64,000 nucleotides of DNA, taken from the NCBI RefSeq assembly GCF_003226555.1, contig NZ_QKQS01000013.1, forward strand, positions 37,890-101,889, read 5' to 3'. The notes below the pieces were generated by a model. That model worked only from the letters and a program-made list of their open reading frames with translations. It was not told where the DNA came from and did not search any database. This DNA comes from Rhodopseudomonas palustris. Its GTDB lineage: Bacteria; Pseudomonadota; Alphaproteobacteria; Rhizobiales; Xanthobacteraceae. How positions within the stretch are numbered: position 1 is the stretch's first letter; every line of letters begins with the position of its first letter. Below are positions 55,783 through 63,048 of the stretch, piece after piece. Both the position numbers and the translations under genes were made by a program.

Positions 55783-55992
55783 ATGACCCGAATAAGGCTC
55801 GAACTCATCCATGAAGGCCGTTATGCAGCCGAAGTCGCTGTCGCGCGCGGCGAGGAAGGCGCGTGGGCGCCTTACCTTTCGCCGGACGACGTGCGCAAGC
55901 TCGAGGCGGTGCGGTCGGCACTGCGACGCGGCGACCTCGCCGAGGCGGCAAAGTATGGCCGCATTTTCAAACTCAAGCCGATCTCGACCTGA
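55783..55992 (+). CDS. Small conserved hypothetical protein
   Basis: A 69-residue protein starting MTRIRLELIHEGRYAAEV. It has a strand-rich N-half, YLSPDDVRKLEAVRSALRRG in the middle and a short tail KYGRIFKLKP. I know similar small proteins as conserved hypotheticals in alphaproteobacteria but no function. It stops exactly where the converging DUF5615 gene ends. An earlier ATG three codons upstream is possible. A role with the toxin-antitoxin genes is not shown. Confidence 0.6.
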   Translation: MTRIRLELIHEGRYAAEVAVARGEEGAWAPYLSPDDVRKLEAVRSALRRGDLAEAAKYGRIFKLKPIST

Positions 55993-56337
55993 TCAGCGAC
56001 GAGCCGACACCTCGATCACCGCTTCTTCCCGTGCGATCGCGGCGAGGATCGCCGGCAGCGCGCCAGTAATCAAGTCAAGCAGCTCGCGATTGCTTGCATT
56101 CCCCGATCTAATCCAGACCACCGTGGGCCCACTGTCGGTAGCAGCACGTAGCATCAGAAAGTCCCGGTCTTTGGTCACCAGGGCCGCCGACTTGGCAATT
56201 GCCGCTCGCCAAATCTGATGATCGGTCGCGGAAAGTAAGCCGATATCTGCCACGTGAACGGCGTCGAAACCGGCACGCCTGAACGCCTCCGCCAGCGCCG
56301 GCGGAAGTTGCGCATCGATCATGAAGCGCGGGCTCAT
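55993..56337 (-). CDS. DUF5615 family PIN-like protein (putative toxin)
   Basis: A 114-residue PIN-fold-like protein. The acidic active-site residue in FMIDAQLPPALAEAF starts the fold, followed by HVADIGLLSATDHQIW and the second acidic motif VTKDRDFLML, as in DUF5615 proteins. These are proposed ribonuclease toxins of VapC-like type. It overlaps the DUF433 gene by four bases (ATGA), so antitoxin and toxin are coupled in the usual order. Confidence 0.85.
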   Translation of the reverse strand: MSPRFMIDAQLPPALAEAFRRAGFDAVHVADIGLLSATDHQIWRAAIAKSAALVTKDRDFLMLRAATDSGPTVVWIRSGNASNRELLDLITGALPAILAAIAREEAVIEVSARR

Positions 56338-56561
56338 TCCGCCGCGATGATAGGGTGATCCGCCTGCTTTGCTGCGAAGGCCAGCACCGCGTCGATATCC
56401 GCGTCTTCCAGATACGGATAGTCGTGCAGGATGTCGTCGCGCGACGCTCCCGACGAGAGCTGCGCCAATACGTCGGAGACGCTGATCCGCATGCCGCGAA
56501 TGCAGGGGCGGCCGTGGAGCACATTCGGATCGATCGTGATGCGTGCGAGCAGGTCTGACAT
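56334..56561 (-). CDS. DUF433 family protein (putative antitoxin)
   Basis: A 75-residue DUF433 protein. It has ITIDPNVLHGRPCIRGMRIS, VLAQLSSGASRDDILHDYPY and LEDADIDAVLAFAA, a helical DNA-binding-like fold (also seen in VapB-like antitoxins). GAGGAG precedes the ATG closely. It is the first gene of the DUF433/DUF5615 pair and probably neutralises the PIN-like partner and represses its own promoter, where a perfect inverted repeat sits on the -10 box. Confidence 0.87.
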   Translation of the reverse strand: MSDLLARITIDPNVLHGRPCIRGMRISVSDVLAQLSSGASRDDILHDYPYLEDADIDAVLAFAAKQADHPIIAAE

Positions 56562-56573
56562 CGGTGATCTCCT

Positions 56574-56607
56574 CGTAAATTCTAGCATTTACGATGCCCA
56601 TTGTCAG
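56574..56607 (-). promoter_or_regulatory. Promoter and palindromic operator of the DUF433/DUF5615 pair
   Basis: On the minus strand, CTGACA (56602-56607), a 17-base spacer and TAGAAT (56579-56584) form a near-consensus sigma-70 promoter. A perfect inverted repeat, CGTAAAT-N6-ATTTACG (56574-56593), covers the -10 box. The leader would be very short, with the Shine-Dalgarno just after the start site. Confidence 0.65.
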
Positions 56608-56608
56608 C

Positions 56609-56692
56609 CAGCGGAGCCCGGTTGCGCGAGGCGCAAGCCGGGGCGGGCTGATCATGGAGCCCCGCATTCCGCTTCGCTTCATGCGGGCTACG
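56609..56692. repeat. Doublet of REP-type palindromes
   Basis: Two hairpins stand side by side: CCCGGTTGCGC with GCGCAAGCCGGG (56617-56643), then AGCCCCGCAT with ATGCGGGCT (56658-56689). Together they form a dispersed intergenic element of the GTAGCCCG class. It begins two bases from the -35 box of the toxin-antitoxin pair. Confidence 0.7.
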
Positions 56693-56755
56693 GCGCATCG
56701 CCCCCCCACCCGAATGTGTCTCGCCCTCCCGCCCCCGCCCGTCTAAACTCGACGC

Positions 56756-57130
56756 ATGTCCCGCCTCACCGCCCTCACCCTCGCCGCCGCCCTCGCTTTG
56801 CTCCCCGCCGCCGCCTCGGCCGCTTCGACCAAGAAGCATGCCAAGCGCTCCCACGGCTACGGCTTCCTGCCCGGCTATGTGCAGCCGCCGAACAACGCCG
56901 TGCCGCTGTTCAAGCAGAAACTCACGCGCGAGCAGCGGGCGATGCTGCGGCCGAAGCGGCCGTGGTACATCGATCCGACGCCGGATTATTATCGCTGGAA
57001 CGGCCCCTGGAGCGGCGAGTGGCGTTATCCCGGCCGCGCCGGCTTCTATCGCGGCCGTTACAACGGCGGCAGCTTCGGGCCGTGCTGGACGCAGACGCCG
57101 ATCGGGCCGATCTGGAATTGCGGGAAGTAG
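56756..57130 (+). CDS. Secreted hypothetical protein
   Basis: A 124-residue exported protein. Signal peptide about 1-22 (LAAALALLPAAASA). The mature part is basic and aromatic: LPGYVQPPNNAVPLFKQKL, PRKRPWYIDPTPDYYRW-type segment and two cysteines near the end (FGPCWTQTPIGPIWNCG) that may pair. Trp, Tyr, Pro and Gly are unusually frequent. It resembles small secreted proteins of the Bradyrhizobium group without known function. Confidence 0.7.
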   Translation: MSRLTALTLAAALALLPAAASAASTKKHAKRSHGYGFLPGYVQPPNNAVPLFKQKLTREQRAMLRPKRPWYIDPTPDYYRWNGPWSGEWRYPGRAGFYRGRYNGGSFGPCWTQTPIGPIWNCGK

Positions 57131-57206
57131 GGTCAGCTCACCGCCGAACGGCGGATGACGCGCGTCGGGCTGGTCCGCTCTACAAATGTCCCAACAGCCT
57201 GCCCCC

Positions 57207-57971
57207 TCACTCGTTCAGCACCGTATCGACAAACTGCGCCGGGTCGGCGCAGAATTCCCGAAGCACCCGGAAGTGGTCGGTCAGTTCGAGCGCCACCGGC
57301 TCAAGGCCGTATTTCGACAGACGCAGCAGCCGCGCGTGTGGATAGGCCATCAGCATCGGCGAATGCGTCGCCATGATCACCTGGCAATTGCCCGCCTGAT
57401 CCATCCGCCGTAGCAGCTTGAGGAACTCGATCTGCCGCGACGGCGACAGCGCGGATTCCGGCTCGTCGAAGATGAAGATACCCTGGCGCTGACAGCGTTC
57501 CTCGAAGAACCTCAGGAAGCCCTCGCCGTGCGAATGCGACAGGAAGTCCGGCGGAATCCCATCGCTTTCGTAGGCGGCGAGATCGAGATAGCGCGCGACC
57601 GAAAAGAAGCTCTCGGCGCGGAAGAACCAGCCGGTGGTGATTTTCGGCAGCCAGCTCGCACGCAGCGCTTTCGCGAGCTGTCCACCCATCTTCTCCAGCG
57701 CCTGCGAGTGGTCGACCGGCCTGTAGCCCTTGCCGCCGCCGGCTTCGTCGTAGCCGGCCAGCGCCGCGATGCCTTCGAGCAAAGTCGATTTGCCGGTGCC
57801 GTTCTCGCCGACGATGATGGTAATCGCGGCGTCGAAGCCGAGCTCGAAGCCGTCCCGCAGGAACGGCAAGCAGAACGGATAGGCCTCGGGATCGGAGACG
57901 CGGGCGTCGTCGAGCCAGACTCGCCGGAGATAAGGCGCGGGCAGGTTGATCGGGCGAAACCGTTTCGCCAT
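57207..57971 (-). CDS. ABC-type AAA ATPase (solo)
   Basis: A 254-residue cytosolic ATPase. Walker A is VGENGTGKSTLLEGIAAL near residue 63, the signature region is SHGEGFLRFFEERC (SxGE form), Walker B is IFIFDEPESALSPSRQ and the switch histidine is MATHSPML. There are no membrane segments. It resembles stand-alone AAA_21/AAA_15 proteins, some linked to defence or DNA metabolism. GAGGAG lies six bases before the ATG. It is divergent from the ion channel gene with a 174-base gap. Confidence 0.85.
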   Translation of the reverse strand: MAKRFRPINLPAPYLRRVWLDDARVSDPEAYPFCLPFLRDGFELGFDAAITIIVGENGTGKSTLLEGIAALAGYDEAGGGKGYRPVDHSQALEKMGGQLAKALRASWLPKITTGWFFRAESFFSVARYLDLAAYESDGIPPDFLSHSHGEGFLRFFEERCQRQGIFIFDEPESALSPSRQIEFLKLLRRMDQAGNCQVIMATHSPMLMAYPHARLLRLSKYGLEPVALELTDHFRVLREFCADPAQFVDTVLNE

Positions 57972-58145
57972 GGCGGGCTCCTCGATTGCGGCCATGCAGC
58001 TCGGCGCTTCGATGTCGGAGACTAGGCGAATCCGTGGAAGGAGTCCTATCTCCGAAGTAGTGAACGCCACGCTCGCAAGATCGACGACGGCGCATCTGTC
58101 CCTTACCCATTGCATCCCCCGCCCGTCCCGGGCCAATAATCGGCC

Positions 58146-58922
58146 ATGACGCTGCACGACTTTCGACTCGCCGTTCGGCGGCTCTACGACGGCGCGACGC
58201 CGCGCGGGGTGGCGTTTCGCTACGGCCTGTTGGCGTTCGACGTCGTCACCCTCCTGTTCATCGTCGGCACTTCGTTCCTGCCGCGAACGCAAATCGTCGA
58301 GAGCTTCGACCTGGCGTTCGGCGTCTTGATCATGATCGACTTTGCCGCGCGGCTCTACGCCAGCCGGCGGCCGATGCGGGAGTTCGGTCGGCTGGCGACC
58401 TGGACCGACCTGGTGGCGATCGTCTCGTTCCTGGCGCCGCTGCCCGGCGAGGGCGCGGGCTTCCTGCGCATCCTGCGCACGCTGCGCGCATTCCAGGATT
58501 ACCAGATGCTGACCCGGCTGCGCAGCGACAGCAGCTTCTTCCGGCGCCACGAGGAAGTCGTCATCGCCGTGGCGCGACTGGCGGTGTTCATCTTCGTGAT
58601 GACGGCAATCGTCTACGAGACCCAGCGCTTCCGCAATCCGCAGATCGCCAACTATGCCGACGCGCTGTACTTCACCGTCACCGCTCTGACCACCACCGGA
58701 TTCGGCGACATCACGTTGCCCGGCACGCTCGGGCGGATGATCAGCGTCGTGATCATGATCTTCGGCGTCACGCTGTTCTTCAATCTGGCGCGGGCGCTGA
58801 TCAACCCGAGCAAGGTGCGCTTTCCCTGCCCGGTCTGCGGGCTGCAGCGCCACGATGCCGATGCGGTGCATTGCAAGGCGTGCGGGACCGTGCTGAATAT
58901 CCCGGACGAGGGGCACCACTGA
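58146..58922 (+). CDS. Voltage-gated-type potassium channel with C-terminal zinc ribbon
   Basis: A 258-residue six-helix ion channel. S1-S4 lie in the first 130 residues; S4 carries regularly spaced arginines (FLRILRTLRAF and MLTRLR). The pore has TTTGFGDI with the selectivity filter at 184-188, then S6 (about 200-217). After S6 is a compact zinc ribbon with Cys228/Cys231 and Cys243/Cys246 (CPVCG and CKACG). GFGD rather than GYGD occurs in some bacterial potassium channels. No RCK or CNBD domain is present. The ribbon is an unusual regulatory tail. Confidence 0.88.
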   Translation: MTLHDFRLAVRRLYDGATPRGVAFRYGLLAFDVVTLLFIVGTSFLPRTQIVESFDLAFGVLIMIDFAARLYASRRPMREFGRLATWTDLVAIVSFLAPLPGEGAGFLRILRTLRAFQDYQMLTRLRSDSSFFRRHEEVVIAVARLAVFIFVMTAIVYETQRFRNPQIANYADALYFTVTALTTTGFGDITLPGTLGRMISVVIMIFGVTLFFNLARALINPSKVRFPCPVCGLQRHDADAVHCKACGTVLNIPDEGHH

Positions 58923-58960
58923 GCCCGCTGCCGCGCCGCTCGCTGCCGACAGGATCCGCC

Positions 58961-59482
58961 ATGCTCACCCGCCGCCTTACCCTCGCCCTCCTCGCCGCCG
59001 CTCCCGCTCTGCCCGGAGCCGCGCTCGCGCAGGCGCCGGCCAAGCCGAACGCGGCCGACCCCGCCGCGCTGCTGACCCGGCTGTACAAGGCGGCCGCCAA
59101 GGACAATGCCGGCAGCGCCTTCGTCAACAATGCCAAAGAGCGCGCGAAGTATCTGTCGACGTCGTTCGCGGCATTATGGAGCAAAGCCGAGGCCAAGGTG
59201 CCGGACGGCGAGATCGGGCCGATCGATTTCGATCCGGTCAGCAATTCGCAGGATCCGGATATCAAGTCGTTCGTGATCAAGACCGAGAGCCAGGACGATG
59301 CCCGCGCTACGCTGGCGGTCGCGCTGATCGGCAGCCAGCGGCGCAAGGTCGCAGCCGACAGCGTGATCCGCTACAATCTGGTGCGCGACGGCACCTCGTG
59401 GCGGATCGACGACATCCGCGGCAGCGCTGAAGGCCAGCCGTGGTCGGTGCGGCAGATGCTCGAGACGTCACTTCAGAACTAA
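58961..59482 (+). CDS. DUF3828-like exported hypothetical protein
   Basis: A 173-residue protein with a signal peptide (about 1-24, LPGAALAQA). It then has AALLTRLYKAAAKDNAG, a helical region and beta strands through IGPIDFDPVSNSQDPDI, RYNLVRDGTSWRIDDI and the end. The pattern fits DUF3828, a periplasmic domain of unknown role. It follows the channel gene after 38 bases and may be cotranscribed. Confidence 0.75.
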   Translation: MLTRRLTLALLAAAPALPGAALAQAPAKPNAADPAALLTRLYKAAAKDNAGSAFVNNAKERAKYLSTSFAALWSKAEAKVPDGEIGPIDFDPVSNSQDPDIKSFVIKTESQDDARATLAVALIGSQRRKVAADSVIRYNLVRDGTSWRIDDIRGSAEGQPWSVRQMLETSLQN

Positions 59483-59737
59483 TCAACGCTGCCGCAACAA
59501 TGATCGTGGTGCGGAGACGCACCGCCTGCTCCCGCGCGCCTCCGGGATTCACCGGGTTGCGCGCAGCGCTCCGGTGTGGCCTTACCCTCGGCACGATCCA
59601 TCGCCGACGGCAGCAGCCGCGACAAAGCTGCGCTGCCATGCCACGCACCCTTGACTTCCCCGGGCGCGGCATCACTTGACAGCCAACGGCGCGTCCGGCT
59701 TCGGCCGGTGCGCCGAACATTGAGATGAGGAGACGTC

Positions 59738-60028
59738 ATGAGCGAGACCACGACCGAAGCCGATGTGCGCGACAACAAGGCGCTGAACCGCTTCGAACTC
59801 GACGCCCATGGCGAGATCGCGTTCGCCAATTATCGCCGCGCCGGCGGCCGCATCGTCATCACTCACACCGACACCCCGCCGCCGCTGCGCGGGCGCGGCA
59901 TCGCCTCGCGCCTGGTTCGCGGTGCGCTGGATCTGATCCGCGCCGAGGGTGCGAAGGTCAGCGCCGGCTGCGGCTTCGTCGCCGATTATCTCGACGCTCA
60001 CCCGGAATACGCCGACCTCACCGCCTGA
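59738..60028 (+). CDS. Small GNAT-like N-acetyltransferase (YjdJ type)
   Basis: A 96-residue mini-GNAT of the Acetyltransf_CG/YjdJ type. The acetyl-CoA loop is PPPLRGRGIASRLV (R/QxxGxG/A form), followed by ALDLIRAEGAKVSAGCGF and the terminal AHPEYADL. Only the core strands and helices are kept. Substrate is unknown. AGGAG lies close to the ATG. Confidence 0.85.
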   Translation: MSETTTEADVRDNKALNRFELDAHGEIAFANYRRAGGRIVITHTDTPPPLRGRGIASRLVRGALDLIRAEGAKVSAGCGFVADYLDAHPEYADLTA

Positions 60029-60157
60029 GGTCTCGGCCGGGCCGCGCGCGGTCCGGCGATTGCCCGCCGCAGCTCGCTGTGGCATCGGTTCCCTTGCGCG
60101 CGGCACGCGGGTCCATCCTGTGATCTCCTGCGGCCGCGCTCCGCAGGAGCCGTGCCA

Positions 60158-60565
60158 ATGACCGTTTCGCCGCCGCCGGGGTTTCAACCGTTCGCCGTTC
60201 AGGACGGCTATATCGGCACCAATGGGCCGTATTACTGGCGTCAGAACGCCGACGGTCAGCCGGAATTTGGCTTCCTCAGCGACGAGCGCCACGGCAATCC
60301 CAACGGCGTGCTGCACGGCGGCGCGCTGCTCGGCTTCCTCGATACCATTCTGGGATTTTCGGTGGTGCTGGCGGGCCAGCGGCGCTGCGCCACGGTGTCG
60401 CTCGACAGCCGCTTCATCGCCACCATCGAGCCCGGCGGCTGGATCACCGGCCGCACCACGATGAAAAAGCTGTCGCGCAGCCTCGCCTTCATCGACGCCG
60501 AAGCCCTCGCCGGCGACAAGCTGCTGGTCACCACCAGCGCGGTGTTCAGGATCTTTGAATCCTAA
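60158..60565 (+). CDS. PaaI family thioesterase
   Basis: A 135-residue hotdog-fold acyl-CoA thioesterase. It carries the family motif GNPNGVLHGGALLGFLD (HGG form) near residue 50, then TVSLDSRFIATIEPGGWITG. The ATG eight bases after AGGAG is preferred over the in-frame GTG two bases after it. It is closer to the classical PaaI pattern than the thioesterase near the left end. Substrate is unknown. Confidence 0.87.
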   Translation: MTVSPPPGFQPFAVQDGYIGTNGPYYWRQNADGQPEFGFLSDERHGNPNGVLHGGALLGFLDTILGFSVVLAGQRRCATVSLDSRFIATIEPGGWITGRTTMKKLSRSLAFIDAEALAGDKLLVTTSAVFRIFES

Positions 60566-60635
60566 CGCATCCCGATGCGGCCCTGCCGGGCCGCAAAGAA
60601 GCGGCACGGCAGACCCTCCAAGATGCGGCGCGGGA

Positions 60636-61040
60636 TCAGTGCGTGATATCGGCCGGCAGCTTGCCGCCGTTGGCGACCAGCTTCGCCATCACCTGCTTGT
60701 GCAGCCAGATGTTCATCGACGCGGAGTCGTTCATGTCGCCGCTGTAGCCGAGCTCCTTGGCGAGCTCCTTGCGGGCCGACAGGCTGGAGTCGATATCGAG
60801 CGCCTTCATCAGATCGACGATCGAGGTGCGCCACTCCAGCTTCTCGCCTTTGGCCTTCACCGCCTTGTCGAGGATCGGCGCGACGTCGACCGAGGGCGCT
60901 GCCGTCGGCTGCGGTGCGGTCGGTGCCGGCGTGGTGCCCGCCGCAGCGGTCGTCGCCGGTGGCGGTGCCCCGGCGCTGCCGGATGACGCAGCCGCGCTGT
61001 CACCGAAAATCGCGCTCATGATCTTGCCGAAAATGCTCAT
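60636..61040 (-). CDS. DUF3597 domain-containing protein
   Basis: A 134-residue protein beginning MSIFGKIMSAIFG. A Pro/Ala/Thr-rich linker (about 16-50) separates this from the DUF3597 C-domain with DVAPILDKAVKAK, EWRTSIVDLMKALDIDSSLS, ARKELAKELGYSG and SASMNIWLHKQVMAKLVANG. The family is soluble and of unknown function. GGGGGAG precedes the ATG. It converges with the thioesterase gene. Confidence 0.87.
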   Translation of the reverse strand: MSIFGKIMSAIFGDSAAASSGSAGAPPPATTAAAGTTPAPTAPQPTAAPSVDVAPILDKAVKAKGEKLEWRTSIVDLMKALDIDSSLSARKELAKELGYSGDMNDSASMNIWLHKQVMAKLVANGGKLPADITH

Positions 61041-61370
61041 GGTGATCTCCCCCTGGTTGCGATGCCGTGCATCGTCCGCGTCAACAGCCTGAAGGCCGAT
61101 TGGGTTCCAGCAGCGGATCACCAGCGTCGGCCGGCCGATCAGCCCGCAACGCAACATCGGAATCTCACCAAAGCTTGAGCAACGCCTGACGGCTAGCAGC
61201 GTTAGGATACCACTACAGGTCGCGGCAAGTACGGGTCACAAGACCAGTTCGTTCGTTGCTCTCGCGTCTGGCTCCTTCTGATCGTTCGTGTCCGCGCAAG
61301 AAGCGCCCGGCCCGCCGTTTCGGCGCAACGGCCGGTGATGATCAACGTCGAACACGGGAGGACGATACGC
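61041..61370. other. Intergenic region between divergent DUF3597 and DUF2189 genes
   Basis: No gene is supported. It should hold both promoters but no strong -35/-10 pair was found. GGGAGGA near 61357 is the ribosome binding site of the right-hand gene. Confidence 0.4.
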
Positions 61371-62267
61371 ATGGCCACGACCTATTCATCCGCTCCGTCC
61401 GCGATCGCTGCGGACGACGCAGTCCCCGCCGTCCATCACATCGGCCTCGCCGATCTCGGCACCGCGCTCAGGCAAGGCTGGGACGATTTCAAAGCGGTGC
61501 CGAGCCACGCCGTGATGCTGGTGCTGATCTATCCGGTGCTCGGTCTGGTGCTGGCGCGTGTGGTGCAAGGCTACGCGGTGCTGCCGTTGCTGTTTCCGCT
61601 CGCCGCGGGCTTCGCTCTGCTCGGCCCATTTGCGGCGCTGGGGCTGTATGAGCTGAGCCGGCGCCGCGAGCTTGGCGAAACAGCCTCCGCCTCAGATGCC
61701 CTAGAGGTGCTACGGTCGCCGTCGCTCGGGGCGATGCTCGGCTTCGGCGCCATCCTGCTGGCGCTGTTTCTGGTCTGGCTCGCGGCCGCGCAGGCGATCT
61801 ACGTTTCGCTGTTCGGCTATGCCCCGGCCGCCGCGATCCCGGACTTCGTCCACCGGGTGCTGACCACGCCGGAGGGCTGGGGACTGATCCTGATCGGCTG
61901 CGGCGTCGGCTTCCTGTTCGCGCTGGCGGCGCTGTGTCTCAGCGTGGTGGCATTCCCGATGATGCTGGACCGGCACGCCGGCATCGGCGACGCGATGGCA
62001 ACCTCACTGCGGGTGGCTGCGGCTAATCCCTTGCCGGTCGCCGCGTGGGGCATGATCGTGGCGGTGCTGCTGGTGGCCGGCTCAGTTCCGGCCTTCCTCG
62101 GGCTTGCGGTGGTGATTCCGCTGCTCGGGCACGCCACCTGGCATCTGTACCGAAAGGTGGTCGAGCCCAATCCGAATCCGCCGTACGTGCCGCCGACTCG
62201 CCCGCTGAAACGATCGGCCGCGGATTTTCCCGCCAACCTGCTGCAGTGGAAGCGCAACCGAAGCTGA
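61371..62267 (+). CDS. DUF2189-type membrane protein
   Basis: A 298-residue integral membrane protein with about six hydrophobic segments. Family features are LGTALRQGWDDFKAVPSHAVML, LLGPFAALGLYELSRRRELGE, a VAFPMMLDRHAGIGDAMATS motif and IPLLGHATWHLYRKVV near the end. DUF2189 proteins are described only as putative membrane proteins, sometimes called cytochrome c oxidase-related without clear evidence. GGGAGGA eight bases upstream supports the MATTYSS start. Confidence 0.82.
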   Translation: MATTYSSAPSAIAADDAVPAVHHIGLADLGTALRQGWDDFKAVPSHAVMLVLIYPVLGLVLARVVQGYAVLPLLFPLAAGFALLGPFAALGLYELSRRRELGETASASDALEVLRSPSLGAMLGFGAILLALFLVWLAAAQAIYVSLFGYAPAAAIPDFVHRVLTTPEGWGLILIGCGVGFLFALAALCLSVVAFPMMLDRHAGIGDAMATSLRVAAANPLPVAAWGMIVAVLLVAGSVPAFLGLAVVIPLLGHATWHLYRKVVEPNPNPPYVPPTRPLKRSAADFPANLLQWKRNRS

Positions 62268-62763
62268 ATCGGCCTTCGGCAAGCGCTCAACCTTGGCCGC
62301 CGGTCACTCGCAGAGGCCGGCGGCCAATTGTGCATTGCGGCAGATCAAATTCCTCAATTCGCCATGAATGGTTGTTCACGTCCTCCGTATATATGCGTAG
62401 AATGCATGGGAACGGGCCGAATTGTTCGAACGTCTTAACCCGGAGGGAGGAGCCTTTCGGAATTACAATTCCTCTGTGGCCGAAGAACCTAAGAAGTGAC
62501 GCCTCATATCAGGCTGATAATGCACTATATTTCAGCTCGTAGCGCCCCGAACCCGCTCTGATTCGGTGTTACGCATTAAGCTGCGAGCAGATCGCAGGAC
62601 CTCGACCTGCCCGGAAGGGTTAATCATTCCTTCCCGATGGTATGCATCCACTGCTTAGCTGCGGTGCAACATTTTCGCTGCTGGATTCCCGACTCCTCGC
62701 CTATATTGCTTTCAACGCTTCGGTTCTTCCGAAGAACTGAATCGTCGACAAGGAGACCATCCC
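62268..62763. other. Intergenic region, partly AT-rich
   Basis: No gene is firmly supported. A 46-codon open frame at 62402-62542 (starting MHGNGPNCSNVL) is more AT-rich than surroundings and may be a gene relic. The right end holds the DUF1127 leader: a TATATT at 62702-62707 as possible -10, a GGAAGG/CCTTCC repeat near 62615-62636, and a perfect GTTCTTC-C-GAAGAAC palindrome at 62723-62737. Confidence 0.4.
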
Positions 62764-62916
62764 ATGCTGCTTTCGCTCATTCGCGCGATCCGCGCGTTCC
62801 GGGACTACCAGCGCAATGTCGCTGAGCTGTCCCAGCTCAGCGATCGCGAACTGGCCGACATCGGACTTGACCGTTCGGACATCCCGCGCGTCGCTTCGGG
62901 TCACTACAACGGCTGA
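62764..62916 (+). CDS. DUF1127 microprotein
   Basis: A 50-residue Arg-rich protein, MLLSLIRAIRAFRDYQRN at the start and LSQLSDRELADIGLDRSDIP as the DUF1127 signature. In Rhodobacter and Agrobacterium, similar microproteins bind RNA and influence stress and growth, often under stress sigma factors. AGGAG lies eight bases upstream. A perfect palindrome in the leader and a strong terminator follow the pattern of a small, highly expressed monocistronic gene. Confidence 0.88.
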   Translation: MLLSLIRAIRAFRDYQRNVAELSQLSDRELADIGLDRSDIPRVASGHYNG

Positions 62917-62942
62917 CCCACTTCTGTTTCTGCCCCTACGGC

Positions 62943-62968
62943 CAACGCCCGCCTTCTGGCGGGCGTTG
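62943..62968 (+). terminator. Rho-independent terminator of the DUF1127 gene
   Basis: A perfect 11-base stem, CAACGCCCGCC with GGCGGGCGTTG, has a TTCT loop. The sequence after it (TCGTTT) is only modestly T-rich. It lies 26 bases after the stop. Confidence 0.75.
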
Positions 62969-63048
62969 TCGTTTGGGGAAGCACTCTTGGCGGTGTCGCC
63001 GCGCCTGAAACGATTTGATCCGCGGCTGAAACACGCTAGCTGTAGCCG

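Noticed and set aside
62723-62737. GTTC-N7-GAAC before the DUF1127 gene as a LexA box
   Set aside because: The second half-site is inverted; alphaproteobacterial LexA uses the direct repeat GTTC-N7-GTTC.
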